A program made the translations under genes and the position numbers. 64,000 bases of DNA from assembly GCF_900112845.1 (NCBI RefSeq), contig NZ_FONG01000006.1, forward strand, positions 186,001 through 250,000. The letters are read 5' to 3'. This DNA is from Actinacidiphila alni (GTDB lineage Bacteria; Actinomycetota; Actinomycetes; Streptomycetales; Streptomycetaceae). Below, in pieces: positions 24,209-33,174 of the stretch; the first letter of the stretch is position 1; the number at the start of each line of letters is the position of its first letter. The notes beneath the pieces are model-generated. The model was not told the DNA's origin. It saw only the letters and a program-made list of their open reading frames with translations, and did not search any database.

Positions 24209-24236
24209 CTTATACAGCCCCGCTTATACAGCCCCG
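24209..24236. repeat. 14-bp tandem duplication on the arcA stop codon
   Basis: CTTATACAGCCCCG is present twice, head to tail, at 24209-24222 and 24223-24236. The right copy carries the arcA stop codon (TAA read leftwards) and the last codons; the left copy lies just downstream. The sequence is much more AT-rich than the neighbourhood. Confidence 0.9.
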
Positions 24237-25450
24237 TCGCGTTCGATCGGGCAGCTCATGCAGCGCGGGCCGCCCCGGCCCCGGCCCAGTTCGCTGCCCG
24301 GGATCTCGATCACCTCGATGCCGCGCTTGCGCAGGAAGGTGTTGGTGGTCGCGTTCCGCTCGTAGGCGACCACGACGCCCGGCTCGACGGCCAGTACGTT
24401 GCAGCCGTCGTCCCACTGCTCGCGCTCGGCGGCGTGCACGTCCTGGGTCGCGGTCAGCACCTGGACCGAGTCCAGGCCGAGGGCCGCCGCGATGGCCCGG
24501 TGCATGTGCTCCGGCGGATGGTCGGTGACCTTGAGGTCGCCTGTGCCCGAGCCCGGCTCAATGGTGTACGAGGGCAGCATCCCCAGGCCCGCGTACTGGG
24601 TGAAGGTGTCGCCGTCGACCATCGTCATCACGGTGTCCAGGTGCATGAACGCCCGCCGCTTGGGCATGTCGAGCGCCACGATGGTGCGCGCGGAGCCCGC
24701 CTCGAACAGGCCCTGCGCCAGCATCTCCACCGCCTGCGGGGTGGTGCGCTCGCTCATCCCGATCAGCACCGCGCCGTTGCCGATCACCAGCACGTCGCCG
24801 CCCTCGATGGTGGAGGGGTAGTCGGCCTGCCCCTTGGACCAGAGGTGGAAGTCGCCGCCGGCGAACAGCGGGTGGTGCCGGTAGATCGCCTCGAAGTGCA
24901 CGGTCTCGCGCTGCCGGGCGGGCCAGCGCATGGCGTTGATGCTCACCCCGTCGTAGACCCAGGCGGAGGTGTCGCGGGTGAAGATGTGGTTGGGCAGCGG
25001 CGCGAGCAGGAAGTCGTCCAGGTCCATGGCGTGGAAGCGGACCGAGACCGGTTCTGCGAAGCGCTCCAGGAATTCCCGCTTGGTCATGCCGCCGATCAGC
25101 GCCTCGGTCAGCTCGGCGATCTCCAGCCGCTCGAACGCCTCCCGCAGATGGGGCGTGGCCAGCGGCCCGTACTCCTTGGCCTCGAAGACCCGGTCGAGGA
25201 CGAGTTCCCGGGCCTGCGGCAGCAGCAGCGATTCACGCAGCAGGTCGCCGAAGAGGTGCACCTCCACACCGCGGTCGCGCAGCACGTCCGCGAAGCCGTC
25301 GTGCTCGGCGCGCGCCCGACGCACCCACAGCACGTCGTCGAAGAGCAGCGCGTCCTTGTTGCTGGGGGTCAGGCGCTTCAGTTCGAGGTCCGGGCGGTGC
25401 AGTATGACGCGGCGCAGCCGCCCGGTCTCGGAGTCGACGTGGAATCCCAT
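24224..25450 (-). CDS. arcA: Arginine deiminase
   Basis: A 408-residue guanidino-group hydrolase; ATG at 25450 begins [21 protein letters not shown], the usual arginine deiminase start. Signature regions are [14 protein letters not shown] (about residue 45), [12 protein letters not shown] (about 160), [14 protein letters not shown] (about 272, catalytic His/Asp) and CMSCPIERD at the C terminus, where Cys400 is the catalytic nucleophile. It converts arginine to citrulline and ammonia. The product is used by the ornithine carbamoyltransferase encoded 76 bases downstream. The pathway gives ATP under oxygen limitation through a carbamate kinase that must be encoded elsewhere. The stop codon is inside a tandem duplication. 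Confidence 0.96.
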   Translation of the reverse strand: MGFHVDSETGRLRRVILHRPDLELKRLTPSNKDALLFDDVLWVRRARAEHDGFADVLRDRGVEVHLFGDLLRESLLLPQARELVLDRVFEAKEYGPLATPHLREAFERLEIAELTEALIGGMTKREFLERFAEPVSVRFHAMDLDDFLLAPLPNHIFTRDTSAWVYDGVSINAMRWPARQRETVHFEAIYRHHPLFAGGDFHLWSKGQADYPSTIEGGDVLVIGNGAVLIGMSERTTPQAVEMLAQGLFEAGSARTIVALDMPKRRAFMHLDTVMTMVDGDTFTQYAGLGMLPSYTIEPGSGTGDLKVTDHPPEHMHRAIAAALGLDSVQVLTATQDVHAAEREQWDDGCNVLAVEPGVVVAYERNATTNTFLRKRGIEVIEIPGSELGRGRGGPRCMSCPIERDGAV

Positions 25451-25538
25451 GCCCCCATCCTGACCATCGCGCCCGCGATTCACGCGCCGTATCGGCGGGA
25501 CGCGCCGGGCGCGGCTCCCACCCACCCCTTCATTTCGT

Positions 25539-25571
25539 CCCCTTGACGATAAGGGGATCCCTCGATATCGT
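25539..25571 (+). promoter_or_regulatory. Promoter of the SPFH/NADK-like operon with overlapping dyad
   Basis: TTGACG (25543-25548) and TATCGT (25566-25571) are separated by 17 bases, a good match to the streptomycete housekeeping promoter, 28 bases upstream of the SPFH start codon. A perfect inverted repeat CCCCTT-GACGAT-AAGGGG (25539-25556) covers the -35 element and would place a repressor there. Confidence 0.7.
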
Positions 25572-25599
25572 CGCAGTGACGAAAACAGGAGGGGTTCTC

Positions 25600-26643
25600 A
25601 TGGCCGACATCACCAGGCGCTTCGGCTGGCGCCATCTGCGTTCCGCGCCCACCGCGCACATCTGCCACCACTCGCGCGGCACCCTGGTGCACGACGGGCC
25701 CGGACTCAGCTTCTGGTACCGGTCGTTGACCGCGGCGCTGTCCGAAGTGCCGGTCGACGACCGGGAACTGGCGATGTCCTTCCACGCCAGGACGTCCGAC
25801 TTCCAGGACGTCAGCGTGCAGTCCACGGTGACGTACCGGGTCAACGCCCCGGCCACCGCCGCCGCCCGGCTGGACTTCTCCATCGACCCCGACACCGGCA
25901 TCTGGCGCGGCGCCCCGCTGGAGCAGCTCGCCACCCTGCTGACCGAGACCGCGCAGCAGCACGCGCTGGACGTCCTGGCCAGGACCGCCCTGTCGGCCGC
26001 GCTGGTCGACGGCGTGGCGGCGGTACGGCAGCGGATCGCCGACGGGCTGGCGGCCGAACCGCGGCGGTCCGCCACGGGCATCGAGGTCGTGGCGGTGCGG
26101 GTGGTGGCGATCCGGCCCGAGCCCGAGGTGGAGCGCGCGCTGCGCACCCCGGCCCGCGAGCAGATCCAGCAGGAGGCGGACCGGGCGACGTACGAGCGCC
26201 GGGCCGTCGCCGTCGAGCGGGAGCGGACCATCGCCGAGAACGAGCTGGCCAGCCGGATCGAACTGGCCCGCCGCGAGGAACAGTTGGTCGAGCAGCACGG
26301 GACGAACGCGCGCCGCGAGGCCGAGGAGGCGGCCGCGGCCGACGCCGTACGCGCCGAGGCCGAGGCGGCCCGGCTGGTGCGGCTGGCCAAGGCGAAGGCG
26401 GAGGCGGCGCGCGAGGCGGGCACGGCGCGCGCCGAGGCGCAGGCCGGCTGGTTGCGGGTGCACGCGGACGTGGACCCGAAGGTGCTCCAGGCGCTGGCGC
26501 TGAACCGGGTCGCGGAGAATCTGCCGCGGATCGACAGCCTGACGCTCACCCCCGATGTGCTGACCGGACTGCTGGAGCGGCTCGGCCGCGGTGGCGCCCC
26601 GGGTGCCGGCGGCGCGTCGGGCGCCGGTGGTGAGCGGCGGTGA
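25600..26643 (+). CDS. SPFH (stomatin/prohibitin-like) domain protein
   Basis: A 347-residue protein; ATG at 25600 follows AGGAGGGG. An SPFH/band-7 domain covers about residues 15-195, with the beta-rich part ending in VSVQSTVTYRVNAPATAA and the helical part VEVVAVRVVAIRPEPEVERAL. It is followed by a long Ala/Glu/Arg coiled coil (about residues 200-290) and a Gly-rich tail. No N-terminal membrane helix is visible, unlike classical stomatins, so it may be a soluble or peripheral scaffold that oligomerises through the coiled coil. It is translationally coupled to an NAD-kinase-like protein, so the two probably form one system. Its function is unknown. Confidence 0.85.
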   Translation: MADITRRFGWRHLRSAPTAHICHHSRGTLVHDGPGLSFWYRSLTAALSEVPVDDRELAMSFHARTSDFQDVSVQSTVTYRVNAPATAAARLDFSIDPDTGIWRGAPLEQLATLLTETAQQHALDVLARTALSAALVDGVAAVRQRIADGLAAEPRRSATGIEVVAVRVVAIRPEPEVERALRTPAREQIQQEADRATYERRAVAVERERTIAENELASRIELARREEQLVEQHGTNARREAEEAAAADAVRAEAEAARLVRLAKAKAEAAREAGTARAEAQAGWLRVHADVDPKVLQALALNRVAENLPRIDSLTLTPDVLTGLLERLGRGGAPGAGGASGAGGERR

Positions 26644-27536
26644 GCCTGGCCCCGCGGGCGGTGCTGGTGCACCGGGTCAGCGAGTACGAGGAGTTGCTGG
26701 CCCGGCACGGCACCCACGGCCAGGCGGCGTTCTTCCTGTCCTCGCGCGGCCGGAGCATCCAGGAGGTGCGGGAGCGGCACGAGCGGGCGCGGACCGCGCT
26801 CGCCGAGGTGGCCGCCGCCGTGCCGTTGCAGTGGCGGCAGGCCCGGGTGGAGCGGGCCGACCTGGACCGGTTCCTGTTCGCGCCCGAGGACGTGGTGGTG
26901 GTGATCGGCCAGGACGGGCTGGTCGCGAACGCCGCCAAGTACCTGTCGGGGCAGCCGGTCGTGGGGATCGACACCGACCCCGGCCGCAATCCCGGTGTGC
27001 TCGTACGGCACCGGCCCGCGGACGCGGGCAAGCTGCTGGACTCGGCGGTGCGCGGCGGCCGGGCCGACGACCTCACCATGGTGGAGGCCGTCGCCGACGA
27101 CACCCAGCGGCTGCTGGCGCTCAACGAGATCTACCTCGGGCCGCCCGGACACCAGACCGCCCGCTACCGGATCGGCCCGGACGACGACGCGGCGCCCGCC
27201 GAAGCGCAGGCGTCCTCGGGTGTCCTGGTCGGCACCGGCACCGGCGCCACCGGCTGGCTGCGGTCGCTGTGGCAGGAGCGGGGCAGTGGGCTGCCGCTGC
27301 CGTCCCCGACCGAGCCGGACCTGCTGTGGTTCGTCCGCGAGGCGTGGCCCTCCCCCGCGACCGGCACCTCGCGGGTCGGCGGTGTCCTGGCCGCCGCCGA
27401 CCGGCTGCGGCTCACCGTCGAGTCCGACCGGCTGATCGCCTTCGGCGACGGCATGGAGTCCGACGCGCTGGAGCTGACGTGGGGTCAGACCGTACGTCTG
27501 GGGCGGTCGTCGACGGCGCTGCGGCTGCTGGGCTGA
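26640..27536 (+). CDS. Diverged ATP-NAD kinase-like protein
   Basis: A 298-residue protein whose GTG start overlaps the SPFH stop codon. It resembles NAD kinases: DVVVVIGQDGLVANAAKYL (about residue 85) matches the G-G-D-G-T motif but reads G-Q-D-G-L. LNEIYLGP (about 160) matches N-E-x-x-x, and SGVLVGTGTGATGWLRSL (about 195) replaces the usual S-T-P-T-G-S-T-A. These substitutions in the ATP/NAD loops suggest altered substrate use or loss of catalysis. NAD kinases phosphorylate NAD to NADP; streptomycetes have canonical copies elsewhere. Pairing with an SPFH scaffold suggests nucleotide-level sensing or membrane-stress function, which is speculative. Confidence 0.75.
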   Translation: MSLAPRAVLVHRVSEYEELLARHGTHGQAAFFLSSRGRSIQEVRERHERARTALAEVAAAVPLQWRQARVERADLDRFLFAPEDVVVVIGQDGLVANAAKYLSGQPVVGIDTDPGRNPGVLVRHRPADAGKLLDSAVRGGRADDLTMVEAVADDTQRLLALNEIYLGPPGHQTARYRIGPDDDAAPAEAQASSGVLVGTGTGATGWLRSLWQERGSGLPLPSPTEPDLLWFVREAWPSPATGTSRVGGVLAAADRLRLTVESDRLIAFGDGMESDALELTWGQTVRLGRSSTALRLLG

Positions 27537-27594
27537 CGCGCCGGTCCGTGCCCGCGGACGCGTGCCGGGGCCGGGGCCGGTGCCGGTGCCGGGC

Positions 27595-28809
27595 TCAGGT
27601 CAGCAGCAGGGTCCTGGGCTGGGCGGAGAGCGTGCTGTCCAGGACGAGGGAGGCCGCCCCCACCGCCGCCACATTCGCGCCGAGGGTCGTGGAGACGACC
27701 GCCGTCGGGTGGGTGGCCTTCACGAACGGCGAACCGGCGACCATGGGTTCGATGGTCGGCAGCAGCCGGTCCGCGAGCAGGTGCCAGGTCGGGCCGCCGA
27801 AGACGATGGTGTCGATGTCCAGCAGGGTCGCCGCGGTGCAGACACCGCGGCCGATGCGGATGGCGAGGCGTTCGAGGATGCCGTCCGCCCGCGCGTCGCC
27901 CTCCGCGGTCATGGCCGCCAGCCGTTCCACCCCGCGCTGCGCGTCGGCCGGATTGGTCACCGCGTATTCGGTGCCGAGCACCCCGAGCGCGACCGCCTCC
28001 TCGACCAGGGTCCTGGTCGAGCACCCGGCGCCCAGGCCGCCGACCTCGCCCGCGTTCCCCGAGACGCCGCGCAGCACGGCGTCGTCCACGACCATGCCCA
28101 TGCCGGTGCCCGTGCCGAAGTAGAAGAAGAGCAGATTGCGGCTGTCGGTGGCCGCGCCGGTCCAGCGCTCGGCGACGACCGCGGCGGTGACGTCCTTGTC
28201 GAGGACCGCGGTGAACCCGGTCGCCTCGCTGAGCCGGTCGCGCAGCGGATAGCGGCCCCAGCCGTGGAGTTCCGGCGGGTCGACCACCCAGCCGGCCGTC
28301 GCGTCGATGGGGCCGGGGGCGGCGATGCCCAGGCCCAGGATGCGGTCCCGGTCGGCGCCCGATTCGGCGACGAGGCCGGAGACCGAGGCCGCCATGTCGG
28401 CGGCGATCTTGTCGGTGTCGCCGCCGCGCGGTGTGGCCCGGCTGCGCTGGGCCACCACGGTACCGAGCAGGTCGACCAGCACACAGGTGATGACGGCCGG
28501 GTCGAGGTGCACGCCGAGCGCGTAACGGGAGGCGGGCACGATCTCCAGCAGGGTGCGGGGCTTGCCGTTCCCCATCGGCTGCTTGCCGGACTCCCGTGCC
28601 ACACCCTGGTCGAGAAGCCTGCGGGTGATGTTGGAGACGGTCTGCGAGGACAGGCCGGTGGCACGGGCCAGTTCGACCCGGCTCAGGCCGGTGGGGTGCC
28701 GGCGGATGGCGTCCAGGACCACGGACTCGTTGAAGTCGCCGACGCGCGGCAGATTGGCGCCGCGCCGGATCACGGACGCCGTCCCCCGGTCCTTCCCGCC
28801 GGCCGTCAC
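27595..28809 (-). CDS. ROK family transcriptional regulator
   Basis: A 404-residue protein; GTG at 28809 has GGAGG seven bases upstream and is preferred over a GTG at 28875 that overlaps the mannosidase gene. The N terminus has a MarR-like winged helix (VVLDAIRRHPTGLSRVELARATGLSSQTVSNITRRLLDQG). The ROK domain follows with LGLGIAAPGPIDATAG, NLLFFYFGTGTGMGMVVDD (sugar-kinase phosphate loop), GNAGEVGGLGAGCSTRTLVEEAV (zinc-like region, with one cysteine instead of the usual three) and LDIDTIVFGGP. ROK proteins repress sugar-catabolism genes in response to sugars. It follows the alpha-mannosidase gene and may control it; a dyad overlaps the mannosidase -35 element. Confidence 0.9.
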   Translation of the reverse strand: MTAGGKDRGTASVIRRGANLPRVGDFNESVVLDAIRRHPTGLSRVELARATGLSSQTVSNITRRLLDQGVARESGKQPMGNGKPRTLLEIVPASRYALGVHLDPAVITCVLVDLLGTVVAQRSRATPRGGDTDKIAADMAASVSGLVAESGADRDRILGLGIAAPGPIDATAGWVVDPPELHGWGRYPLRDRLSEATGFTAVLDKDVTAAVVAERWTGAATDSRNLLFFYFGTGTGMGMVVDDAVLRGVSGNAGEVGGLGAGCSTRTLVEEAVALGVLGTEYAVTNPADAQRGVERLAAMTAEGDARADGILERLAIRIGRGVCTAATLLDIDTIVFGGPTWHLLADRLLPTIEPMVAGSPFVKATHPTAVVSTTLGANVAAVGAASLVLDSTLSAQPRTLLLT

Positions 28810-28867
28810 CCCGTCCCCTCCGCGCACCGTCACCCCCGCCTCTTCGCACACCGTCTCACGCGCCGCC

Positions 28868-31800
28868 TCACGCACCGTCCGGGTCCTCGCCGCGCGGGAT
28901 GCGGACGGTCACCATCTGGAAGGGCCGCAGCGCGAGCCGTACGTCGCCCTGCCCGCTGGCCGGCGCGGGCGCGTCGGGAAGCGGCCGCTCCAGCAGGTCG
29001 GTCAGTACGGCACGTCCGGTGGCGTAGCCGTCGGCCACCGAGACGGTGGCGCGGGCCCGGCCGCCGTGCGCCTCGTAGAGCCGGACGACCAGGTCGCCGC
29101 TGCGGTCGTCGGCCAGCTTGACGGCGCTCACCACGACCGCGTCCTCGTCCACGGTCACCAGCGGCGCCACCGGAGCGGCCCCGGTCACCCGGCGTTCGGG
29201 GAGATTGGCCCGGTAGCCCTCGCGGACCGCGTCGTCGATGGCCGCCCCGGGCACCAGCGCGTGGTGGAAGCGGTGCACGCCCTGGTCGGTCTCGGGGTCG
29301 GGGTAGCGGGGAGCGCGCAGCAGGGAGGCCCGTACGGTCGTGGTCGTCCCGCCGTCGGCCCGCACCGTACGCGTCACATCGTGCCCGTACGTCGCGTCGT
29401 TGACGACGGCCACGCCCCAGCCGGGCTCGTCCACGTGCACGAAGCGGTGGTTGCACGCCTCGAACTTCGCCCATTCCCAGCTGGTGTTCTGGTGGGTGGG
29501 CCGGTGGACGTGGCCGAACTGCGTCTCGGCGGCGTACCGGTCGGCCTTGACGTCCAGCGGGAAGGCGAGCTTGAGGAAGCGTTCGCGCTCGTGCCAGTCC
29601 ACCTCGGTGTCGATGTCGAGGCGCCCCACACCGAGCGGCACGGACAGCAGTTGGGTGACGCGGGAGGCGCCGAAGGCGCGTTCCACGCGGACCGCCGCGC
29701 CGTCCACGGCCAGTTCGGTGACCTCGGTCAGGTCGCGGCCGGTGTTGCGGTAGAAGGCGTCGACGTCCCACGCGTCCCACTGGTTGGGGAAGTCGGGATG
29801 GAGCTGGAGGAGGTTGGCCGCCCGGTCCGGGGCGATCGCCTCGCGGCCGGACATCAGGTCGCGGGCGGAGACGACCAGGCCACGGGCGTCGACCTCGACC
29901 CGCAGCAGGCCGTTGTCGAGCACGTAACCGCCGCCCCGGCGCGCGACGGGGGGCACCGCGCCGGCCCGGGACTCGGCGTCGGGGGTGGTGGCGCCGCCCG
30001 CGGGGACGCCGCCGCGGGCGTGCGGGGCGCCGTTGAAGGCCAGCGGCACCGTCCCCTCACCGGCCAGCGCGCTCTGGGCGGCGGTGATCAGGCCGTCCAG
30101 CTCCCCGGCCAGCCGGGCGTAGGTCGCGCGGGCCTCGCGGTGCACCCAGGCGATGGAGGAGCCGGGCAGGATGTCGTGGAACTGGTGCAGCAGCACCGTC
30201 TTCCAGATGCGATCCAACTCGTCGTACGGGTACGGGAATCCGGTACGTGCCGCCGCCGTCGCCGACCACAGCTCGGCCTCCCGCAGCAGGGATTCGCTGC
30301 GCCGGTTGCCGCGCTTGGTCTGCGCCTGGCTGGTCAGGGTCGCACGGTGCAGTTCCAGATACAGCTCGCCGACCCAGACCGGCGGATTCGGGTACTCGGC
30401 CTCGGCCTTGTCGAAGAACGCGGCCGGCGCCTCCCAGCGCACCGTGGGCGAGCCCTCCAGGCTGCGCAGCCGCGCCGCCCTGGCCACCATCTCGCGGGTG
30501 GTGCCGCCCCCGCCGTCGCCGTAACCGGTCGGCGCGAGCGAGCGCGTCGCGACGCCCTTCTCCTTGAAATTCCGTGCCGCGTGCGCGAGTTGGGCGCCCT
30601 GGATCTCGCAGTTGTACGAGTCGACCGGCGGGAAGTGGGTGAAGACCCGGGAGCCGTCCACGCCCTCCCACAAGAAGGTGTGGTGCGGGAAGCTGTTGGT
30701 GCGGCTCCAGGAGATCTTCTGGGTCAGCAGCCTGCGCACGCCTGCGGCCCTGATGATCTGCGGGAGCCCGGCGGCGAAGCCGAAGGTGTCCGGCAGCCAC
30801 GCCTCCTCGCTCTCGATGCCGAATTCGTCGAGGAAGAAGCGCTTGCCGTGCACGAATTGGCGGGCCATCGCCTCGGAGCCGGGCATGTTGGTGTCGGACT
30901 CCACCCACATACCGCCCACCGGGACGAAGCGTCCGTCGGCCACGGCCGCCCTGACCTTTTCCCAGACCTCGGGCCGGTGCTCCTTGAGCCAGGCGAACTG
31001 CTGCGCCTGCGACATGGCGAAGACGAACTCGGGCTCGTCCGCCAGCAGCGCCGTCATGTTGGAGGCGGTCCTGGCGACCTTCCGTACCGTCTCGCGCAGC
31101 GGCCACAGCCATGCTGAGTCGATGTGGGCGTGGCCGACCGCGCTGATCCGGTGCGCGGCGGGGGCGGCGGGCGCGGCCAGCACACCGGCCAGTTCGTCCC
31201 GCGCGGCCTGCGCGGTGCCGCCCACGTCCTGGAGGTCCACGGCGTCCAGTGCCCTGCTGACGGCGCGCAGGATCTCCCAGCGGCGGGCGCCGTCCACGGG
31301 CAGTTCGGCCATCAGCTCGCCGAGCACCTCCAGGTCGGCGACCAGGTCCCACACCGTCTCGTCGAAGACGGCCAGCCGCATCGCGCCGAGCACGTACTGC
31401 GGCGCGTTACCCGCCGTGGACAGGTCGCCCATCGGCGTCGGCCGGAAAGGGACGCCGCTCGCGTCGAGATCGGGGTTGGAGGCGGCCTCGATCCGCCACT
31501 CCACCCGCTCGCCGCCGGCCACCGGGGAGCCCACCCGCACATAGGAGTTGCGCGGGTGGAGTCCTTTCACGGGGGTGCCGTCGGGCCGGTAGACCAGGCC
31601 CTCGCACTGGAAGCCGGGAGTGCGCGGGGTGAAGCCGAGGTCCAGTACGGCCTCGACGGTGTGCCCGGCCCAATCGGCGGGGACCTCTCCGGTGACCTTG
31701 AACCAACTGGTCCCCCACGGCGAACCCCACGGGGTGCCTTCGGCGATCGGCCGGGTCGGCGCCGCCAGACCTTCGGCCACGGGGACGGGTTCGCCGGACG

Positions 31801-31912
31801 CGGACCAGATCTCGACGTCCAGAGGCGCGGTCCGCGGGTGGACGGCGGGGCGGATGCGCTCCCTCAGGACACGTTCGAGGCGCGCCTCGACCAGCTGACG
31901 GTCGTCGTGCAT
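28868..31912 (-). CDS. Alpha-mannosidase (GH38)
   Basis: A 1014-residue glycoside hydrolase family 38 enzyme of usual length. AGGAG lies ten bases upstream of ATG. An N-terminal beta domain of about 250 residues precedes the catalytic barrel with AVGHAHIDSAWLWPLRE (zinc-binding His and Asp), WVESDTNMPGSEAMARQFVHG (nucleophile Asp) and WLPDTFGFAAGLPQI. C-terminal beta-sandwich domains cover about residues 620-1000. It hydrolyses alpha-mannosides and is cytoplasmic, as no signal peptide is present. The downstream ROK regulator, whose preferred start lies 59 bases beyond the mannosidase stop, forms an operon with it. A strong promoter is visible upstream. Confidence 0.94.
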   Translation of the reverse strand: MHDDRQLVEARLERVLRERIRPAVHPRTAPLDVEIWSASGEPVPVAEGLAAPTRPIAEGTPWGSPWGTSWFKVTGEVPADWAGHTVEAVLDLGFTPRTPGFQCEGLVYRPDGTPVKGLHPRNSYVRVGSPVAGGERVEWRIEAASNPDLDASGVPFRPTPMGDLSTAGNAPQYVLGAMRLAVFDETVWDLVADLEVLGELMAELPVDGARRWEILRAVSRALDAVDLQDVGGTAQAARDELAGVLAAPAAPAAHRISAVGHAHIDSAWLWPLRETVRKVARTASNMTALLADEPEFVFAMSQAQQFAWLKEHRPEVWEKVRAAVADGRFVPVGGMWVESDTNMPGSEAMARQFVHGKRFFLDEFGIESEEAWLPDTFGFAAGLPQIIRAAGVRRLLTQKISWSRTNSFPHHTFLWEGVDGSRVFTHFPPVDSYNCEIQGAQLAHAARNFKEKGVATRSLAPTGYGDGGGGTTREMVARAARLRSLEGSPTVRWEAPAAFFDKAEAEYPNPPVWVGELYLELHRATLTSQAQTKRGNRRSESLLREAELWSATAAARTGFPYPYDELDRIWKTVLLHQFHDILPGSSIAWVHREARATYARLAGELDGLITAAQSALAGEGTVPLAFNGAPHARGGVPAGGATTPDAESRAGAVPPVARRGGGYVLDNGLLRVEVDARGLVVSARDLMSGREAIAPDRAANLLQLHPDFPNQWDAWDVDAFYRNTGRDLTEVTELAVDGAAVRVERAFGASRVTQLLSVPLGVGRLDIDTEVDWHERERFLKLAFPLDVKADRYAAETQFGHVHRPTHQNTSWEWAKFEACNHRFVHVDEPGWGVAVVNDATYGHDVTRTVRADGGTTTTVRASLLRAPRYPDPETDQGVHRFHHALVPGAAIDDAVREGYRANLPERRVTGAAPVAPLVTVDEDAVVVSAVKLADDRSGDLVVRLYEAHGGRARATVSVADGYATGRAVLTDLLERPLPDAPAPASGQGDVRLALRPFQMVTVRIPRGEDPDGA

Positions 31913-31961
31913 GGGGTGAGGTCTCCTGTCGCTGCCGGCGGGTGCGGGCCCGTGCCCTGAG

Positions 31962-31991
31962 AACCTACGAATGCGCCGGAATGTTTGTCAA
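31962..31991 (-). promoter_or_regulatory. Strong promoter of the mannosidase/ROK operon
   Basis: Read on the minus strand, TTGACA (31991-31986) and TAGGTT (31967-31962) are separated by 18 bases, the standard HrdB-type spacing, 50 bases upstream of the mannosidase start. It is one of the best consensus promoters in the window. Confidence 0.8.
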
Positions 31992-32005
31992 TACGTTGGA
32001 TTAAC
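31983..32005. promoter_or_regulatory. Candidate ROK operator over the -35 element
   Basis: A 23-base imperfect dyad, GTTnnTCnA-n5-TnGAnnAAC, spans 31983-32005 and covers the TTGACA box of the mannosidase promoter. A ROK repressor encoded in the same operon would block transcription from this site. Inferred from symmetry and position. Confidence 0.45.
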
Positions 32006-32127
32006 CGGTCGGCGGCCGGTCGTTGGGTGTGAGCGCCGGGTCCGTGGCCATGGTGGCCGGTTGTCCGCCGGGCCCGTCCGGCACCCGTTTCCGCTGGGCC
32101 GGCCAACTCGAATCGATGGATTTACGG

Positions 32128-32470
32128 TCACGACCACGCCGGGGTCTCCGGCTCGCGCAGCGGCCGGGTGAAGAACCAGCCGATCACCGGCAGCGCGATC
32201 AGCGGCAGCAGGGCGACCCGCAGGGAGGTGGCGTCGGCGAGGGCGCCGAAGAGCGGGGTGGCGACGCCGCCGACGCTGACGGCGAGGCCGAGCGTGACGC
32301 CGCTGGCGGTGCCCACGCGGGAGGGCAAGTAGTCCTGGCCCAGGGTGACCTGGAGGGAGAAGGGGACGTAGAGGCCGGCCGAGGTGAGCGCGACGAAGAG
32401 GTACAGGGCGGGGCCCGGCACCAGCAGCACCCCGGCGACCGCGACGGCGGAGACCACGTACGACCGGCGC
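32128..32470 (-). pseudogene. MFS transporter remnant (C-terminal third)
   Basis: About 114 codons of an MFS transporter remain. The visible part (SYVVSAVAVAGVLLVPGP, then TLGQDYLPSRVGTASGVTLGLAVSVGGVATPLFGALAD) contains three to four membrane helices of the fosmidomycin-resistance (FSR)-like family, ending in a normal C terminus EPETPAWS. Homology stops abruptly at about 32470, where AraC-type coding sequence begins on the opposite strand. The N-terminal two thirds, start codon and promoter are missing, so this is a remnant. It can be read through in a short open frame from 32604, but the first 45 residues there are antisense to the AraC remnant. Confidence 0.8.
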
Positions 32471-33070
32471 ACCACGCACGCGCACCGCGCCCATGGCGAG
32501 CTGCGGTTGCACACCATCGGTCTGCCCGCGTCGGTCAATCCGCTCGGTCTCGCGGCGCCCGCCGCGCTGACGGTCAATCCGCTGCTGCGCGAGCTGATCC
32601 TCACTTACACGCGGGAGCACGACGACGCCGAGGCCGGAGGCGGGGGCGGGGCCCGGTCGGCGGGCGGCGCGGGACGGCCGGAGCACCGGCGGATGCGGGC
32701 CGTCCTCCTGGACCAGCTGCGCGCCTCGCCGCAGCAGCCGGTGCATCTGCCCACCCCCACCGACGCCCGCCTCGCGGCGGTCTGCGCGATGCTGCACCGC
32801 GACCCCGCCGACCCGCGGACGCTCGCCGCCCTCGGGGCGCAGGTCGGCGCGAACGAACGCACCCTCAGCCGGCTCTTCCGCACCGAGGTCGGGATGACCT
32901 TTCCGCAGTGGCGCACCCAACTGCGCCTCTACCAGGCGCTGGTACTGCTCAGCGAGGGGCATTCGATCACGCAGGTGGCGCTGCGCTGCGGCTGGTCGTC
33001 GGCGAGCGCCTTCATCGACGTCTTCCGGCGGGCGTTCGGCCACACGCCCGGCGGGCACGCCCGCATCTGA
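32471..33070 (+). pseudogene. AraC family regulator remnant (C-terminal part)
   Basis: About 200 codons remain. The N-terminal part of the visible sequence (HAHRAHGELRLHTIGLPAS) is the end of the cupin-like effector domain. The C-terminal AraC DNA-binding domain is intact (LAALGAQVGANERTLSRLFRTEVGMTFPQWRTQLRLYQAL, then ITQVALRCGWSSASAFIDVFRRAFGHTPG). Regulators of this type usually lie divergent to an FSR-like MFS gene and regulate it. Here the 5' ends of both genes and the shared promoter are deleted, and the two 3' parts abut. Expression and function are unlikely, although the DNA-binding domain could be translated from an internal start. Confidence 0.82.
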
Positions 33071-33090
33071 GGTGCCCCCGGTCCGGGATG

Positions 33091-33127
33091 CCCGGGGCGC
33101 CGGCGCGGGGTGCGCCGGTGCCCCGGG
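33091..33127. terminator. Strong GC hairpin
   Basis: CCCGGGGCGCCGGCGC (33091-33106) pairs with GCGCCGGTGCCCCGGG (33112-33127) as a 16-base-pair stem with one G-U pair and a five-base loop. It lies between the AraC remnant and the convergent pnkp gene and would stop transcription from both sides, although no U-tract follows. Confidence 0.6.
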
Positions 33128-33174
33128 TCCGGTGCTCCGGGACGGGTCCGCGCACGGGGCGGTGCGCGGAGGGG

